Positions 11,101 to 21,188 of a DNA stretch of 64,000 nt are shown piece by piece. Positions within the stretch are counted from its first letter, which is position 1; the number at the start of each line of letters is the position of its first letter. The translations under genes were made by a program, and so were the position numbers. The stretch comes from Trifolium pratense (lineage: Eukaryota; Streptophyta; Magnoliopsida; Fabales; Fabaceae), in contig NC_060061.1 of the NCBI RefSeq assembly GCF_020283565.1, positions 28,743,362 to 28,807,361 of the forward strand. Reading direction: 5' to 3'. Under the pieces are notes generated by a model. It had not been told where the DNA came from. It searched no databases and saw nothing but the letters and a program-made list of their open reading frames with translations.

Positions 11101-12647
11101 TTCAGGTTCCAAATTCTGTCCATGAAGCTCTTCTCAAACCAGAATGGAAGGAAGCTATATTTGAAGAAATTCATGCACTTGAAAAGAATGGAACTTGGGA
11201 ATTATCAAACCTACCATCTGGAAAACATCCGGTGGGTTGCAAGTGGATTTTCACTATCAAACAAAACTCGGATGGCAGCATCAACCGATTCAAAGCACGA
11301 TTGGTGGCTAAGGGTTTTACACAATCTTATGGGATTGATTATCAAGAGACATTTGCACCTGTGGCAAAGCTCAACACAGTTCGGATTCTACTCTCACTTG
11401 CCTCAAATCTTGATTGGCCTCTTTATCAGATGGATGTGAAAAATGCTTTCCTCAATGGGGACCTTGAAGAGGAAGTTTACATGGATATTCCCCCAGGTTT
11501 TGAGACATCAGAAAATGCAAACAAAGTCTGTAAACTTAAAAAATCTTTGTATGGATTAAAACAGTCACCAAGAGCTTGGTTTGATAGATTCACAAAAGTG
11601 GTAAAGAAGTTTGGCTACATTCAGTGTCAGACAGATCATACAATGTTCCTCAAACAGTCACCATCAGGGAAGAAAGCAATTCTCATAGTTTACGTTGATG
11701 ATATTGTTCTAACAGGTGATCATGAAGAAGAGATCAAGAGATTAAAGAGTCTTCTAGCCAAAGAGTTTGAAATAAAAGATTTGGGTAATCTCAAATATTT
11801 TCTAGGGATGGAGGTAGCTCGGTCCAAGAAAGGAATTTCAGTTTCCCAACGAAAATATGTCCTAGACCTCTTAAAAGAGACAGGAATGCTTGGATGTAAA
11901 CCATCTGAGACCCCTATGGAAGCAACAGTGAAACTTGACAATTTTGACAAAGGTACACCGGTAGATAAAGGAAGATACCAAAGGTTGGTTGGAAAACTCA
12001 TTTATCTATCTCACACAAGACCAGACATTAGTTTTGCTGTGAGTACAGTGAGCCAATTCATGAACTGCCCCACAGAAGAACATATGGAAGCATTGTATAG
12101 AATTCTCAGATACTTGAAAATGACACCTGGTCAAGGATTATTTTTTCAGAGGTCAACAAACAGGGAAATTGAAATATTCACTGATGCTGATTGGGCAGGC
12201 TCAGTAACTGATAGGCGTTCAACATCAGGTTACTGTACTTTCGTTTGGGGGAACCTAGTTACTTGGAGGAGTAAAAAGCAACCAGTGGTGTCTCGTAGCT
12301 CCGCAGAAGCTGAATTCAGAGCCCTTTCTCAAGGCATATGTGAGGGAATATGGATAAAAAGGGTACTTGATGAAATTGGAATCCTCAATTTTGATCCCAT
12401 AAAGGTGTTGTGTGATAACCAGTCTGCCATCAGCATTGCTAAGAATCCGGTTCATCACGATAGAACAAAACATGTAGAGATTGATCGTCATTTCATCAAG
12501 GAAAATATTGAAAATGGGACTATATCCCTCCAGTATACTCCTACAAGTCAACAGACGGCAGATATTCTCACCAAAGCAGTACCAAGGAAAACATTTGAAA
12601 ATCTCACATCCAAGCTAGGATTGCTCAACATCTACAACCTAGCTTGA
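8118..12647 (+). CDS. Ty1/copia gag-pol polyprotein, intact
   Basis: A 1509-residue polyprotein that would be cleaved into capsid, protease, integrase and RT/RNase H inside virus-like particles. Approximate residues: gag with LPITGHKLNGNNYLQWSQSV near 40; CCHC zinc knuckle CDYCQRSGHTRDTC 276-289; aspartic protease WIVDSGASDHMTG 375-387; HHCC integrase finger from LWHYRLGHPN near 515; integrase core with HSDVWGP near 575, KTDNAKEY and NGVAERKNR near 675 (D-D-E); RT from WKEAIFEEI near 1010 with catalytic YVDDIVLTGD near 1191; RNase H with FTDADWAGS near 1355 and SSAEAEFRAL near 1395. No stop or frameshift interrupts it. The stop codon overlaps the polypurine tract. The start is the first ATG after the primer-binding site. 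The gag type resembles Ale/Ivana-like plant lineages, but the lineage was not settled. Confidence 0.96.
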   Translation: MTKYGMAIERDIIMPKEDENASSSQIKTNPNVALETTAHLPITGHKLNGNNYLQWSQSVLMFVSGKGKDEYLTGETVAPKTGDPTFKLWKTENNMVMSWLINSMTNEIGENFILYTTANEIWNDAKEFYSSKDNTSAIFEIETTLQDLRQGDLSVTQFYNTLTRQWQQLDVFEEHKWTCTADSKKYKEIVEKKRIFKFLMGLNKNLDEVRGRILGTKPLPSIREVFSEVRREESRKKVMLGESFVLPVAEQSALAARGVHNHAGDNRLKNTKRLWCDYCQRSGHTRDTCWKIHGKPADWKPSKHTRDKESRGNHVSSEEGSHAPQSSPFNQEQLEALQKMFSLMSSQKGPKVASLAHKGNFLSAFTVKTGNLKPWIVDSGASDHMTGDKSLFHHYSPCYDGLSVKIADGTLSKVAGTGSVILSEDIELKSVLHVPNLDCNLLSVSKLTHDLNCIAKLVSNLCEFQTLDSGRTIGSARICSGLYLLEADQTPPRQTHNAVRVESSSQSNKDSAIMLWHYRLGHPNFLYLQKMFPSLFANKNPKLFQCEVCQFSKHVRHSYSMLPYKASHPFSLIHSDVWGPSRIKNITGSRWFVLFVDDHSRITWLFLMKEKSELGHIFRKFNTMIQTQFQTKIQVLKTDNAKEYFESSLREYLDNHGIIHQSSCVNTPQQNGVAERKNRHILEVARSLMFTTHVPKFLWGEAVSTATYLINRMPSRVLKFQTPFQVISNCFPQTRVLSTLPIKVFGCSVFVHHQASKLDPRALKCIFVGYSPNQKGYKCYSPSSRKFYNSMDVTFFENQPFYTKTDIQGENFTQEYQLWDIDTLESTYGESSLNVSPQIDQTDQTMSTHPDLSPLPVLDQSCDQPELSNIESPDLLVADQSPIQPDQYNTPTVQPSTSTHPAEIRELRVYTRKNKNQEGKEQQIQHCLESNPSLEIENTQGNENYDFIPTVKYDDRPIASRKDKRTCTNHPICKFISYDKLSSHHLAFVSNLDKIQVPNSVHEALLKPEWKEAIFEEIHALEKNGTWELSNLPSGKHPVGCKWIFTIKQNSDGSINRFKARLVAKGFTQSYGIDYQETFAPVAKLNTVRILLSLASNLDWPLYQMDVKNAFLNGDLEEEVYMDIPPGFETSENANKVCKLKKSLYGLKQSPRAWFDRFTKVVKKFGYIQCQTDHTMFLKQSPSGKKAILIVYVDDIVLTGDHEEEIKRLKSLLAKEFEIKDLGNLKYFLGMEVARSKKGISVSQRKYVLDLLKETGMLGCKPSETPMEATVKLDNFDKGTPVDKGRYQRLVGKLIYLSHTRPDISFAVSTVSQFMNCPTEEHMEALYRILRYLKMTPGQGLFFQRSTNREIEIFTDADWAGSVTDRRSTSGYCTFVWGNLVTWRSKKQPVVSRSSAEAEFRALSQGICEGIWIKRVLDEIGILNFDPIKVLCDNQSAISIAKNPVHHDRTKHVEIDRHFIKENIENGTISLQYTPTSQQTADILTKAVPRKTFENLTSKLGLLNIYNLA

Positions 12648-12654
12648 GGGGGAG
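12646..12654 (+). promoter_or_regulatory. Polypurine tract of the copia element
   Basis: GAGGGGGAG lies directly before the 3' LTR and overlaps the gag-pol stop codon. It is the expected plus-strand DNA priming site. Confidence 0.9.
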
Positions 12655-12922
12655 TGTAGAAATATGATGCATTAATACTGTTTACTATGCTTTATTTAGT
12701 TTCCTAAAATAAGAGGAACTTGGTAATGATATTACCATATCTCCTCATTGATTTTCTGTTTTATTGTGAAGTTATTAGGAGTTAATAGGAATTATTTATT
12801 TCCGTTTCTGCTTCTAGGATAAGGTTGAACCAAGAGGCTGCTTCCTCTACTTAAACTATTGTAACCCTATTATTTTGATATCAATGAGAATACAAAAACC
12901 TTTTATTCTCTGAAATTCTATA
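12655..12922 (+). repeat. 3' LTR of the copia element
   Basis: 268 bp, apparently identical to the 5' LTR. Followed by the TSD AAAAG at 12923-12927. Confidence 0.95.
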
Positions 12923-12927
12923 AAAAG

Positions 12928-13556
12928 CATTGAGACAGTAAACACAGACATCCACGATTTAACAAAGTTTCTTGCATCTGTTATTCTTCCCCCAAAATTC
13001 TTATCCTGCAACCAAAACATCAGTGTTCCCACCACAGTCTCAATCTCAGGGTTAATTGTCTCATAATAAATCTAAAAGGTTGACAAACTACTATGAATGT
13101 AAATCCTATGTCAATGTTATCACTTGTAGACTCAACAAGAACTTTCTTTTCAATCATTAGCAGAAAAGATTAAACTTATTTAGATCACACATTCAACAAT
13201 TTGGGCAGTGCAGCGTGTAACTAAACAATAATACTTTCAAGTATTAAATAGAAAAGCATATTCAAAAGTTTATAAGCGTACAAATGCGTACAAATAGATA
13301 TCATCCTTTATATTATGAACACATATCCCATATTAAAGTGGGATTATTGTCATCCTTCAATTATCACACTAAGTCTTCATCTAAGATTTTAGGGTCATCA
13401 ACACATTTCGCTATTCAAAAAAATCATTGAGCAAAGTATGTTCATCTTTCAGTTGAAGTTGGGGTTATCAAACTCATGCATATATACCACCCCATAGTTA
13501 GATTAAGAAAACATATTGTATCTCACAATGGCAATTCACAATACATAATTACATTT
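12928..13556. other. Intergenic DNA between the copia element and LINE 2
   Basis: No gene was seen. 12945-13020 is a diverged relative of the 7.1-7.4 kb duplication. About 13266-13500 contains ATCCTTTATATTATGAACA-like words shared with the array at 17.8-18.9 kb, suggesting that LINE 2 inserted into that array. Confidence 0.5.
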
Positions 13557-13604
13557 TATTTTTTTTTAGCCAAAAAGGAGGAGTAGCAAAGTGCTACTAC
13601 CTCA

Positions 13605-13608
<4 letters not shown>

Positions 13609-13645
<37 letters not shown>
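13609..13645. repeat. (AT)n microsatellite
   Basis: About 18 AT dinucleotides inside the 3' UTR of LINE 2. Confidence 0.95.
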
Positions 13646-13647
<2 letters not shown>

Positions 13648-13707
13648 TAAAAGAGAACAAGGAGAGAGAGCTTACAAAAAAGGAGGGGGACTAGGCCAAA
13701 ACCTCCC

Positions 13708-15585
13708 TTAAAAGTTAATAAACCTAAAATTAGGCCTACCTGATCTATTAGCAAAATAACTGTCCCTACTAGCTTGAGGAATTTCATACCAAATGGTGAA
13801 ATTTTCTATACTAAGACCAACATTAGCAAGTCCATCAGCACATTGGTTCCCCTCTCTATATATATGAGATACAACAAAATTCATGTTTCTAAGAAGCCTA
13901 GAGCAATTAAACCATCTGTTACTTAAAGACCAGGGCACTAAATCATGAGATTTGAAAGCAATTACTACTAAAGAAGAATCTGACTCTAGCCAAAGATTAT
14001 GCCAATTATGATTAGCAGCAATCTCAATTGCTCTCATAGCTCCACAAAGCTCTGCTATGAAGGCTGAATTTGGGCCAATATTTTCTGCAAAGCCACAAAG
14101 AAACTCAGAGTTACAATTTCTAAAAATACCTCCACAAGATGCTGTGATGTTATTTGCAGCTCCATCAGTGTTGCACTTTACCCATTGGCCAAAAGGAGGA
14201 TGCCAAATGACCTCTTTAATAACCGGAGCCTTTGGGGGATGGATTGACACATTGAATTTCTTTAGAATTATGAAGTCTGTGATGGAAGAATAAGAGCAAC
14301 AGCTGGTTTTATTCCCAACCAAAGAGACATTGGATTGAATCCAATTCACTGCAGCTTTCCAATGCGTAGGTTTGTTATTGAATCTAGCATTATTCCTAGC
14401 AAACCATATAGCACTCATAATATTGATCACAGCAGATTTGATGGCAACTTTGCATTGGGGTGTCCAAGAGCTATCACAAAACTTCCAAATATCCTCTAAA
14501 GATTGAAAATGAAGTGCCTTGCCTAGAATAGAAGCTAACCATCGCCAAAGATTAACCGCAAAATTGCATTCGAAGAATAGATGGAAAGTAGATTCAGAAC
14601 AAATATGACAAAGAGAGCAGATAGAAGGAAGGCTATAACCTCTCTCCACGAGTTTATCATCAGTAGGGATCTTGTCTTGCATCAGTCGCCAAACTAGCAA
14701 GGACTTTGAGGGTGGCACTTCTTTGCACCAGATGGTTTTGGCCCATGCTTTGACAGGAAAATGCAGTCTCTTAAAATCATAAGCATCTTTCATGGTAAGA
14801 ACACCTGAAGAATCATTGTTCCAGCAAAGTTGATCTTCCAATGGTTCAACAGGAAGAGTGACCTTCTGAACAATGTTTTTAAGAGTAGGAAATAGCAGTT
14901 CCAAATGAAAGGGAATATTCCATTTTTGATCATGTATTATGTCACTGACTTTAGAAGGGAGCCAGACTAAAACATTTTGATTAACATTCAAGGTTTGAGC
15001 TAGAGTACCTCCACACCAAGAATCAAGCCAAAGATTGATCTTTTGTCCTGTACCAACTTTCCAACTAGAATTGTTCATAACAGTTGAAAACTCTGTTTTT
15101 ACACTACTCCATATTGAAGAGAAAACATGATGATTGATGACATTACCATTTCTTAGAACCCTTTTCTTTAGGATAATGGCCCAATCTTCCTTTGAAAGCA
15201 AAAGATCCCAACATAATTTAAGATTAGCAGCTTCATTTAATCTAAGCAAAGATCTCAAGCCTAAACCACCTTCACCAAGAGGAGTACAAACTTTTTTCCA
15301 TGCCACTGTCACTAGCTTTTTTTGATTGATATCCCCACTCCATATAAAATTCCTTGACCAAGTCTCAATATTTTTAAGGAGCTGAATAGGCCAAGCATAA
15401 ACAGAAATACTATACACCATCATACTCTGAATGACTGACCTGACTAGTTGAACTCTACCTGCAATGGATAGAAGGGAAGCTTTCCAAGCTGAAAGCTTTG
15501 TCTTGATTTTGTCCGCAATGGGATAAAAATAACTGGCTTTTGGCCTACCTTTAAAGATTGGAACACCCAAATAATTAAAAGGCAA
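13708..15585 (-). pseudogene. LINE 2 ORF2 C-terminal half: thumb, zf-RVT and RNase H
   Basis: A 625-codon frame continuing ORF2 after the frameshift. It begins PFNYLGVPIFKGRP and runs through the RT thumb (SIAGRVQLVRSVI). The zf-RVT region has VPPSKSLLVWRLMQDKIPT and CSLCHICSESTFHLFFEC. A type-I RNase H domain occupies about the last 130 residues, with acidic residues in CNTDGA, AELCGAMRAIE, LESDSSLVV and EGNQCADGLANVG. All four catalytic positions look conserved, so the domain itself is intact even though the ORF is split. Confidence 0.83.
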
Positions 15586-17606
15586 GGACCAACCTTGAAA
15601 CCGATCAAGTTCACAATATTGTCTAGTCTGGGTTGAGAAACACCATCAGAAAAAATAGTTGACTTAGCTGCATTGATAAGTTGTCCTGAGCAATTAGCAT
15701 ACCTAGTGAATAAGCTTTTGAGTGCAATGATGCCAGACAATTTACCTCTACAAAACACCATAATATCATCAGCATACAAGCAGTGAGATGGAACAAAAGT
15801 ATGCCTTGAACCTTTGATAAGATCTAACTTGCCATCCTCAACTAATTTTGCAATTCCCCTACTTAAAACTTCCCCAGCTATACAAAAAAGGAGAGGAGAT
15901 AAGGGATCTCCTTGTCTCACTCCTCTAGAACACTTGAAATAACCATGTTGTGATCCATTAACTGAAATAGAGAGGGTAGCAGAATTCAAAATCACTTCAA
16001 TCCAGTTGCAGAAAACACGACTAAAGCCAAATTTTTCCAAAACTGAAAGCAGAAAATCCCAGTTGAGTGTATCAAAAGCTTTAGAAATATCAATCTTCAT
16101 AGCAATGTTTCCACCAAAAGATTTTTTGTGCAAGAGATTTATGGCTTCTGAGGCTAAACAGATGCAGTCCTTAATGTTTCTCCCTTGAATAAATCCTCTT
16201 TGCTCTCTAGAAATGATTGAAGGCATGATTTGAGCTAATCTGTCTGCTAAGACTTTTGAAATTATTTTGAACTTGAAATTGGCTAAGGCAATGGGTCTGT
16301 ATTGATCAATAGAATCTGCATTGGAAGACTTGGGAATAAGAATAAGAGTGTTGGAGTTGTAATTTGGCAAAATCCATCCTGATATGAAGAACTGCATGAC
16401 TGCATCTATGACATCATTTTGGATGATATCCCAGTAAGTTTGATAAAAGTAAGCTCCAAATCCATCAGGACCTGGTGCTCCATCTTTATTTAGACCAAAA
16501 ACTGCACTTTTTATTTCTTCTTTAGATGGTAACATTGTTAGCAAATTGTTGACATTGTTACTAACTAAAGAAGGAATGACTTCGTCCACAAGCAACTGTT
16601 CCTGCAAAGAAGAGTTAGTGCAAAACAAGTTTTTGAAATGATTCACCAGATGATCAGCAATTTGAATTGGTTCAGTGAGAACATCATTATTGTGCTTAAG
16701 AGAGGAGATGATTTTGGTTGTGTTTTTAATCTTGGCTAGCCTGTGGAAATATGATGTATTTCTATCCCCTTCAAGATGCCAATTAATCCTAGCTTTTTCC
16801 TTCCAAAACAATTCTTGCCTTTCCAAAGCTTTATCCAACTCACCTTGAGCTGATTTTTCACAAAACATGAGTTGATCAGTGTGTCCAGTAATCTGAATTT
16901 GTTGTTGAACATTCTTTAAATTGTCTTCAGCTTGCTTTACATGATCATGAATGTTGCCAAATTCTCTATTCCATATTTTTAGCTTCTCTTTTAGTCTCTT
17001 CAGCTTCGAGTTTAGAATAAACATAGGACAACCTATGACTCTTTCACGCCAACTAGTTTCTATTATTTCTCTGCAGCTCTCATGAGTTGACCACATTCTC
17101 ATAAACTTAAAACTAGACTTAAAAGTATGATTATGACACTTAAATTCAAGCAACAATGGATAATGGTCTGACCTGTTCCGAATAAGAGTTGAGCAAGCAA
17201 TAGAAGAGCAATTATCTATCCAATCTTGGTTACAAATGGATCTGTCCAACCTTCTTTCAGTGTGTCTTAAACCAACTCTTCCATTCGACCATGTGAACTG
17301 TGCACCAGAAGTAGGTAGATGAAGAAGGTGATTGGAGTTAGTCCATAGTTGGAAATCTTCTATAGGAGTTCTAGAAGGAGTATAGTAGCCACGATGTTCA
17401 TGTGCACCCAGTATTGTGTTGAAATCACCCATGAAACACCAAGGTAAACTGACTTGAGCTTGAAGATCAGTCAACTTTTGCCAAATTCTTCTTCTTTTCA
17501 GATAACAAGTGGATGCATAGATTGCAGAAATACAAAAAGTTTTGTTGTTTGAACAAAAAGAAAAAGAAACTTGTTGATCATCATATGAAATAACATTAGG
17601 ACACAC
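15586..17606 (-). pseudogene. LINE 2 ORF2, endonuclease (partial) and reverse transcriptase
   Basis: The open frame runs in from about 17640; there is no true start, as its first assignable codon is GTG inside the endonuclease. Endonuclease motifs GDFNTILGAHEHRG, RLDRSICN and RSDHYPLLLEF are present. RT motifs follow: DGAPGPDGFGAYFYQ, LIPKSSNADSIDQYRPIALANFKFKIISK (split here as LIPKSS...YRPIAL), MKIDISKAFDTLNWDFL, RGVRQGDPLSPLLFCIAGE and catalytic YADDIMVF. Near 15590 one base appears to be missing, so that PFNYLGVPI is read from another frame. The break inactivates this copy. Confidence 0.85.
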
Positions 17607-17829
17607 ATTAATATTACATAAGCACCATAACTTGTAAATGATCTCTACTATTTACAGTAAATGATCTAGATAACCAAGACCTAGGGAAAGCATGAAAACT
17701 CATCCAAGGTTCGGCAATCAAAATGAAGTCCGGTTATAAAAATTAACATTTAGGGTTATAAAAACACAATATAACATTCTTAATATTGTAATGATTAAAA
17801 ATTAATATTCAAACTAATGTTTAGGCATC

Positions 17830-18900
17830 ATCAAGCTTTCCCATTATGAATAAAGTGTTCATTGTGTAGTTTCTTTAATGGTCATGAAGGCATCCAAATA
17901 CTTACAAAACTCAAGAAGCAAAAAATATCCATTGATTCCTGCAATCAAACTCAGGGTCATTAGGCTCATATATACCAACCCTTTTTAATATCATGGAATA
18001 TGATCCCATCTCATAGGGGCAAATCACAGTCAAGAATTGTGTTTAGAATCATAAAAGCTTACAATAGATATCATCCCTTACATTATGAATACAAATTCAT
18101 ATCAAGTCATCATCCGACTTTTGAGTAAAATGTTCACAATGCTTCGTTTAGAGGGTCGTCTACGCAGCCAACACTTACAAAAGTAATTGAACCAGTAATG
18201 CTTGGATTCCATCCCAGTCATCGAGACTTCCCAACAGCTATAAAACGGAGCAAATTATGTTTCTCAGTGGTCATTCACATTATATCATTGATTCCTTTCG
18301 GGTCGTTGAGGCATCCAATAATTCATCCCTTATATTATGAACGAATCAAATTCAATTCATATCAATATTGCATCGAAGGCATCAAGCAACTTTTACATTA
18401 TGAGTAGAGTTCATACTTTTTTTGACGGTCAATGAGGCATCCAAACACTATCAACAATTTATATAATAAATAATATTCATTGATTCCTTTCGGGTCATTG
18501 AGGCATCCAAAAATCCATCCCTTATATTATGAACGAACCAAATTCAATTCATATCAATATCACATCGAAGGCATCAGGCAACTTTTACATTATGAGTAAA
18601 GTGTTCATAATGTTTTTTTACGGTCAATCAGGCATCCAAATGCTAGCAACAATTTATATAACAAATAATATTATTTGATTCCTTACGGATCATCGAGTCA
18701 TCCAATAATCCATCCCTTATATTATGAATGAATCAAATTCAATTCATATCGATATCGCATCGAAGGCATCAGGCAACTTTTACATTATGCGTCAAGAGTT
18801 CATAATGTTTTTTACTCAATGAGGCTTCCAAATACTAGCAACAGTTTATAATATTCATCATCGATTACTTTCGTGTCATCCGAGGCAGCCGATAGTCTCA
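17830..18900. repeat. Tandem array of ~190-bp units (three clear copies, decayed edges)
   Basis: Units start near 18286, 18478 and 18672 (spacing about 192-195 bp) with CATTGATTCCTTTCGGGTC. They share ATCCCTTATATTATGAACGA, ATTCAATTCATATC, GCATCGAAGGCATC and AACTTTTACATTATG. More degraded units extend left towards 17.83 kb and right towards 18.9 kb. Related words lie at 13.27-13.5 kb beyond LINE 2. No coding potential. Confidence 0.8.
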
Positions 18901-19433
18901 AAATTTAGGCTCATATTTTATCTCGCAGCATCGAATTGCATTCAAGTCATAAAAGCTCAATAGATACCATCCTTATATTGTGAATACAAATTCACACTCA
19001 TAATGCCCTTAAGCATTGTAAATTTTTACATTATAAATAAAGTGTGCATCATGTACTTTTCTTGTAAAATTTTACATTATAAATAAAGTGTGCATAATTT
19101 GTGAAGACTGGTTAAAAAAATTTGGGTTGCTAGTAATACACAAATCACAGCAGGAACAAACATGTGGTAAACATCAAATCAATTGTTATAAATGAGAGTA
19201 CAAGATGCCCTCCATTCCAACTAAACCTAAGCACCAAACTTCTAAACCAAGCAGTGTCTCAATCTCAGATAAGGGGAAAATAGCAGTTTGTTCAAATCCA
19301 GCTACGCTACAACACTATGTTGCAATTATAGCCGCTATTTGACAACACTTAGTACTAGATTGCGTATCACAATGATGATTTGTTGAAACATGAATACATC
19401 AGTGATAATGGTGCAATTGAAACAAGAATTTAC
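18901..19433. other. Non-coding DNA, decayed array edge
   Basis: Words such as AAAATTTTACATTATAAATAAAGTGTGCAT are duplicated at 19018-19090, suggesting the edge of the same array. No gene is supported here. Confidence 0.45.
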
Positions 19434-21188
19434 CTGATATTGAAAACAATAATAAAAAGGCCTCGAGATACTTGGCAAACTTGTTGACCATTGGCTCTGT
19501 AAGTAATCTACAATACCCAAAAAAATGTTCTTAATAAACCCTTGCAAACTTGAATAACTTGTGACTAGAAAATTTAAAAAATATAAAAATAGGAACAGAA
19601 GAAACACTTTTAACCTTGTGAAAGAGAAGAACCAAAGCGATAAATTACAAGGTTTGTAGCCGAACTATTGGTATGCACCACTCTCTTACGAATACAACGA
19701 AGAATCGAGAAAATATGCCTCTGCGACTGCACCATAATTGTGTTCTTTTTTCTGTACAAGAGAACATGAGTAGTTACTCAATGAAATTTAAAACATAGAA
19801 AATGCACTCATTGTCTTGATTCAGTTCCTGGGTATGCACAGGTCAATACTAAGAGCACATCAAAACTTAAAAAAGAAAACTACAAAAAATCAAATTATGA
19901 CATTTGATTGTGAAAAAGGAGTGAACCATAGTAGTCAATCCCGGGCGATCCCAGTGGGATCCCGGTGGAGCAGAGCGGAGCGGAGCTCTGCCGGGATGGG
20001 ATGGGATGGAACGGCGCAGCTAAGCTTCTCGGTGGGATCCCAGCAGGTTCCCAGTGGACCGGAGCGGAGCAGGTCCCGGGTTGCCATCCCGGGTTAGGAC
20101 TGAGATTGTGTTTTCATGGGTTTTAAAGGCCATTTTTGAAATCTCACTCATTTTAGTAAGGGTAAAATTGGTTTTTTACCTTTAAAACTGTTACTTACTC
20201 CTAACTAAACCCTAGACGCAATCCATTCTTTCTCTCACGCTATCGTACTATCTTCTCTCACTCTCAAGATCCAAACTTCTTCAACCTTCATCTGTTGTTT
20301 CTTCTTCAACCTTCATCTGTTGTTTCTTCTTCAACCTCGGATGATTAGACTTAGACTTTGATGATGAACTCGAGTTTTAATTTTTAGTTACTTTATTAAT
20401 CTAAGTGTTGGATACTTGACTTTTGCTTATTTATTTTGCTTGACTTTTGTTGGTAATTTTTAGTTACTTTATGATGAAGAAGGTGTTTTTTTTTTTTGAC
20501 AAAAATGAAGAAGGTGTTGTAGACTTGAGATTTGTGTTTTTAATTTTTAATTTATGAATGTTTTATGGATTTTGAGATGTTTGTTTAATTTTACATTAAT
20601 TATATGTTTATAGTATTATTTATGTAATTTATAAATAAATAAAAAACAATAGCGGCATCCCGGCCATCCCGCTCCCCGGGATGCCGCTATCCCAGTTTTG
20701 GGGCTGGCCGCTCCGCTCCGGGATCCGGGATTAACTACTATGGAGTGAACCTGCTTAGAAAATGAATGGGCTAGAAACAGATTTTCTACGTGATTGTGTG
20801 ACAAGTGGCAACACAAGAATTTAACTACCTCTAGAAAAATTTAGACATAAACGTGTGTGATGCAATGGTACATTTCATCAAATACATTGTTTTACAGAAC
20901 ATAATAAGTGGATTCAGGGAAATGGGTATCGATAAATAGGAGATGAATGTATAGATGATTCCAATGAAACATTTCATCAAACATGTTGTGTGTGTGTGTG
21001 TGTGTGTGGAGACTATAATAATCGCATACAACAACAACAACAACGACAACAGCAACAAAATTAAGATAAAATTTAGGTCAATACAATAATAAAGAGCAAT
21101 TAGGTCAATAATGGGAAAATAAGAAAATTTGTTGAAACATTCAGTAGAAGAAATATGTTAGAAGATGCAAGCAAGCAAACAATATACC
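19434..21188 (-). CDS. Candidate spliced host gene, 5' part only, unknown product
   Basis: Exon-like blocks on the minus strand fit together. A possible non-coding first exon ends at 21188 with donor GTATAT. Exon 2 (19615-19751) has acceptor TTGTACAG, ATG at 19735-19733 and donor GTTAAA. Exon 3 (19434-19496) has acceptor ACTTACAG and donor GTAAAT. Exons 2 and 3 join in frame, giving a basic start MVQSQRHIFSILRCIRKR and then EPMVNKFAKYLEAF after the junction. A mitochondrial-type presequence is conceivable. Later exons were not found. Intron 1 holds the 816-bp hAT-like element. The product is not recognised; it could be a gene fragment. Confidence 0.35.
19927..20742. mobile_element. hAT-like non-autonomous element with GC-rich ends
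   Basis: Terminal inverted repeats CATAGTAGTCAATCCCGG (left) and the complement of CATAGTAGTTAATCCCGG (right). Exact 8-bp TSD GAGTGAAC (19919-19926 and 20743-20750). The first ~170 and last ~100 bases are rich in GGAGCGG, GGGATCCC and CCGGGATG words in both orientations, typical of subterminal transposase-binding clusters. The AT-rich interior encodes nothing recognisable. It contains one micro-insertion at 20474-20518. Confidence 0.82.
20474..20518 (-). mobile_element. Micro-retroposon 1 (17-nt insert with TSD)
   Basis: The direct repeat ATGAAGAAGGTGTT occurs at 20474-20487 and 20505-20518. It flanks only ten T, GAC and AAAA; read on the minus strand this is TTTTGTC then ten A. This is the form left by target-primed reverse transcription of a poly(A) RNA that stopped almost at once. 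Confidence 0.75.
20986..21058. repeat. (TG)n and (AAC)n microsatellites
   Basis: A TG run at 20986-21008 is followed, after a short spacer, by an imperfect CAA/AAC run at about 21027-21058. Confidence 0.9.

Larger units (their letters stand above)
7822..12922 (+). mobile_element. Complete Ty1/copia LTR retrotransposon
   Basis: A 5.1-kb element with two 268-bp LTRs, a 5-bp target-site duplication AAAAG (7817-7821 and 12923-12927), a primer-binding site directly after the 5' LTR and a polypurine tract directly before the 3' LTR. A single uninterrupted gag-pol frame fills nearly the whole interior. Reading the two LTRs side by side I found no difference, so the insertion is very young. The domain order protease, integrase, RT, RNase H defines copia. 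The LTR termini are TG...TA rather than TG...CA. It is a candidate for a currently mobile copy. Confidence 0.96.
13559..17650 (-). mobile_element. LINE 2 (RNase H-bearing L1-type), 5'-truncated
   Basis: Minus-strand non-LTR element. Its 3' end reads TTTTTGGCT followed by nine A (plus-strand T run 13559-13567). An (AT)n microsatellite lies in its 3' UTR (about 13609-13645). ORF2 covers part of the endonuclease, the RT, zf-RVT and a C-terminal RNase H domain. ORF1 and the N-terminal part of the endonuclease are missing, so the copy is 5'-truncated near 17.65 kb. It belongs to a family different from the LINEs at 0.1-2.9 and 44.5-50.0 kb, which lack RNase H and have FADD in place of YADD. No clear TSD was found. 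Confidence 0.88.

Noticed and set aside
10924..11439. 171-codon frame inside the copia element
   Set aside because: Out-of-frame shadow of the integrase-RT region of the polyprotein.
19816..20097. GC-rich 93-codon frame
   Set aside because: Crosses the boundary of the hAT-like element and is made of its subterminal repeats.
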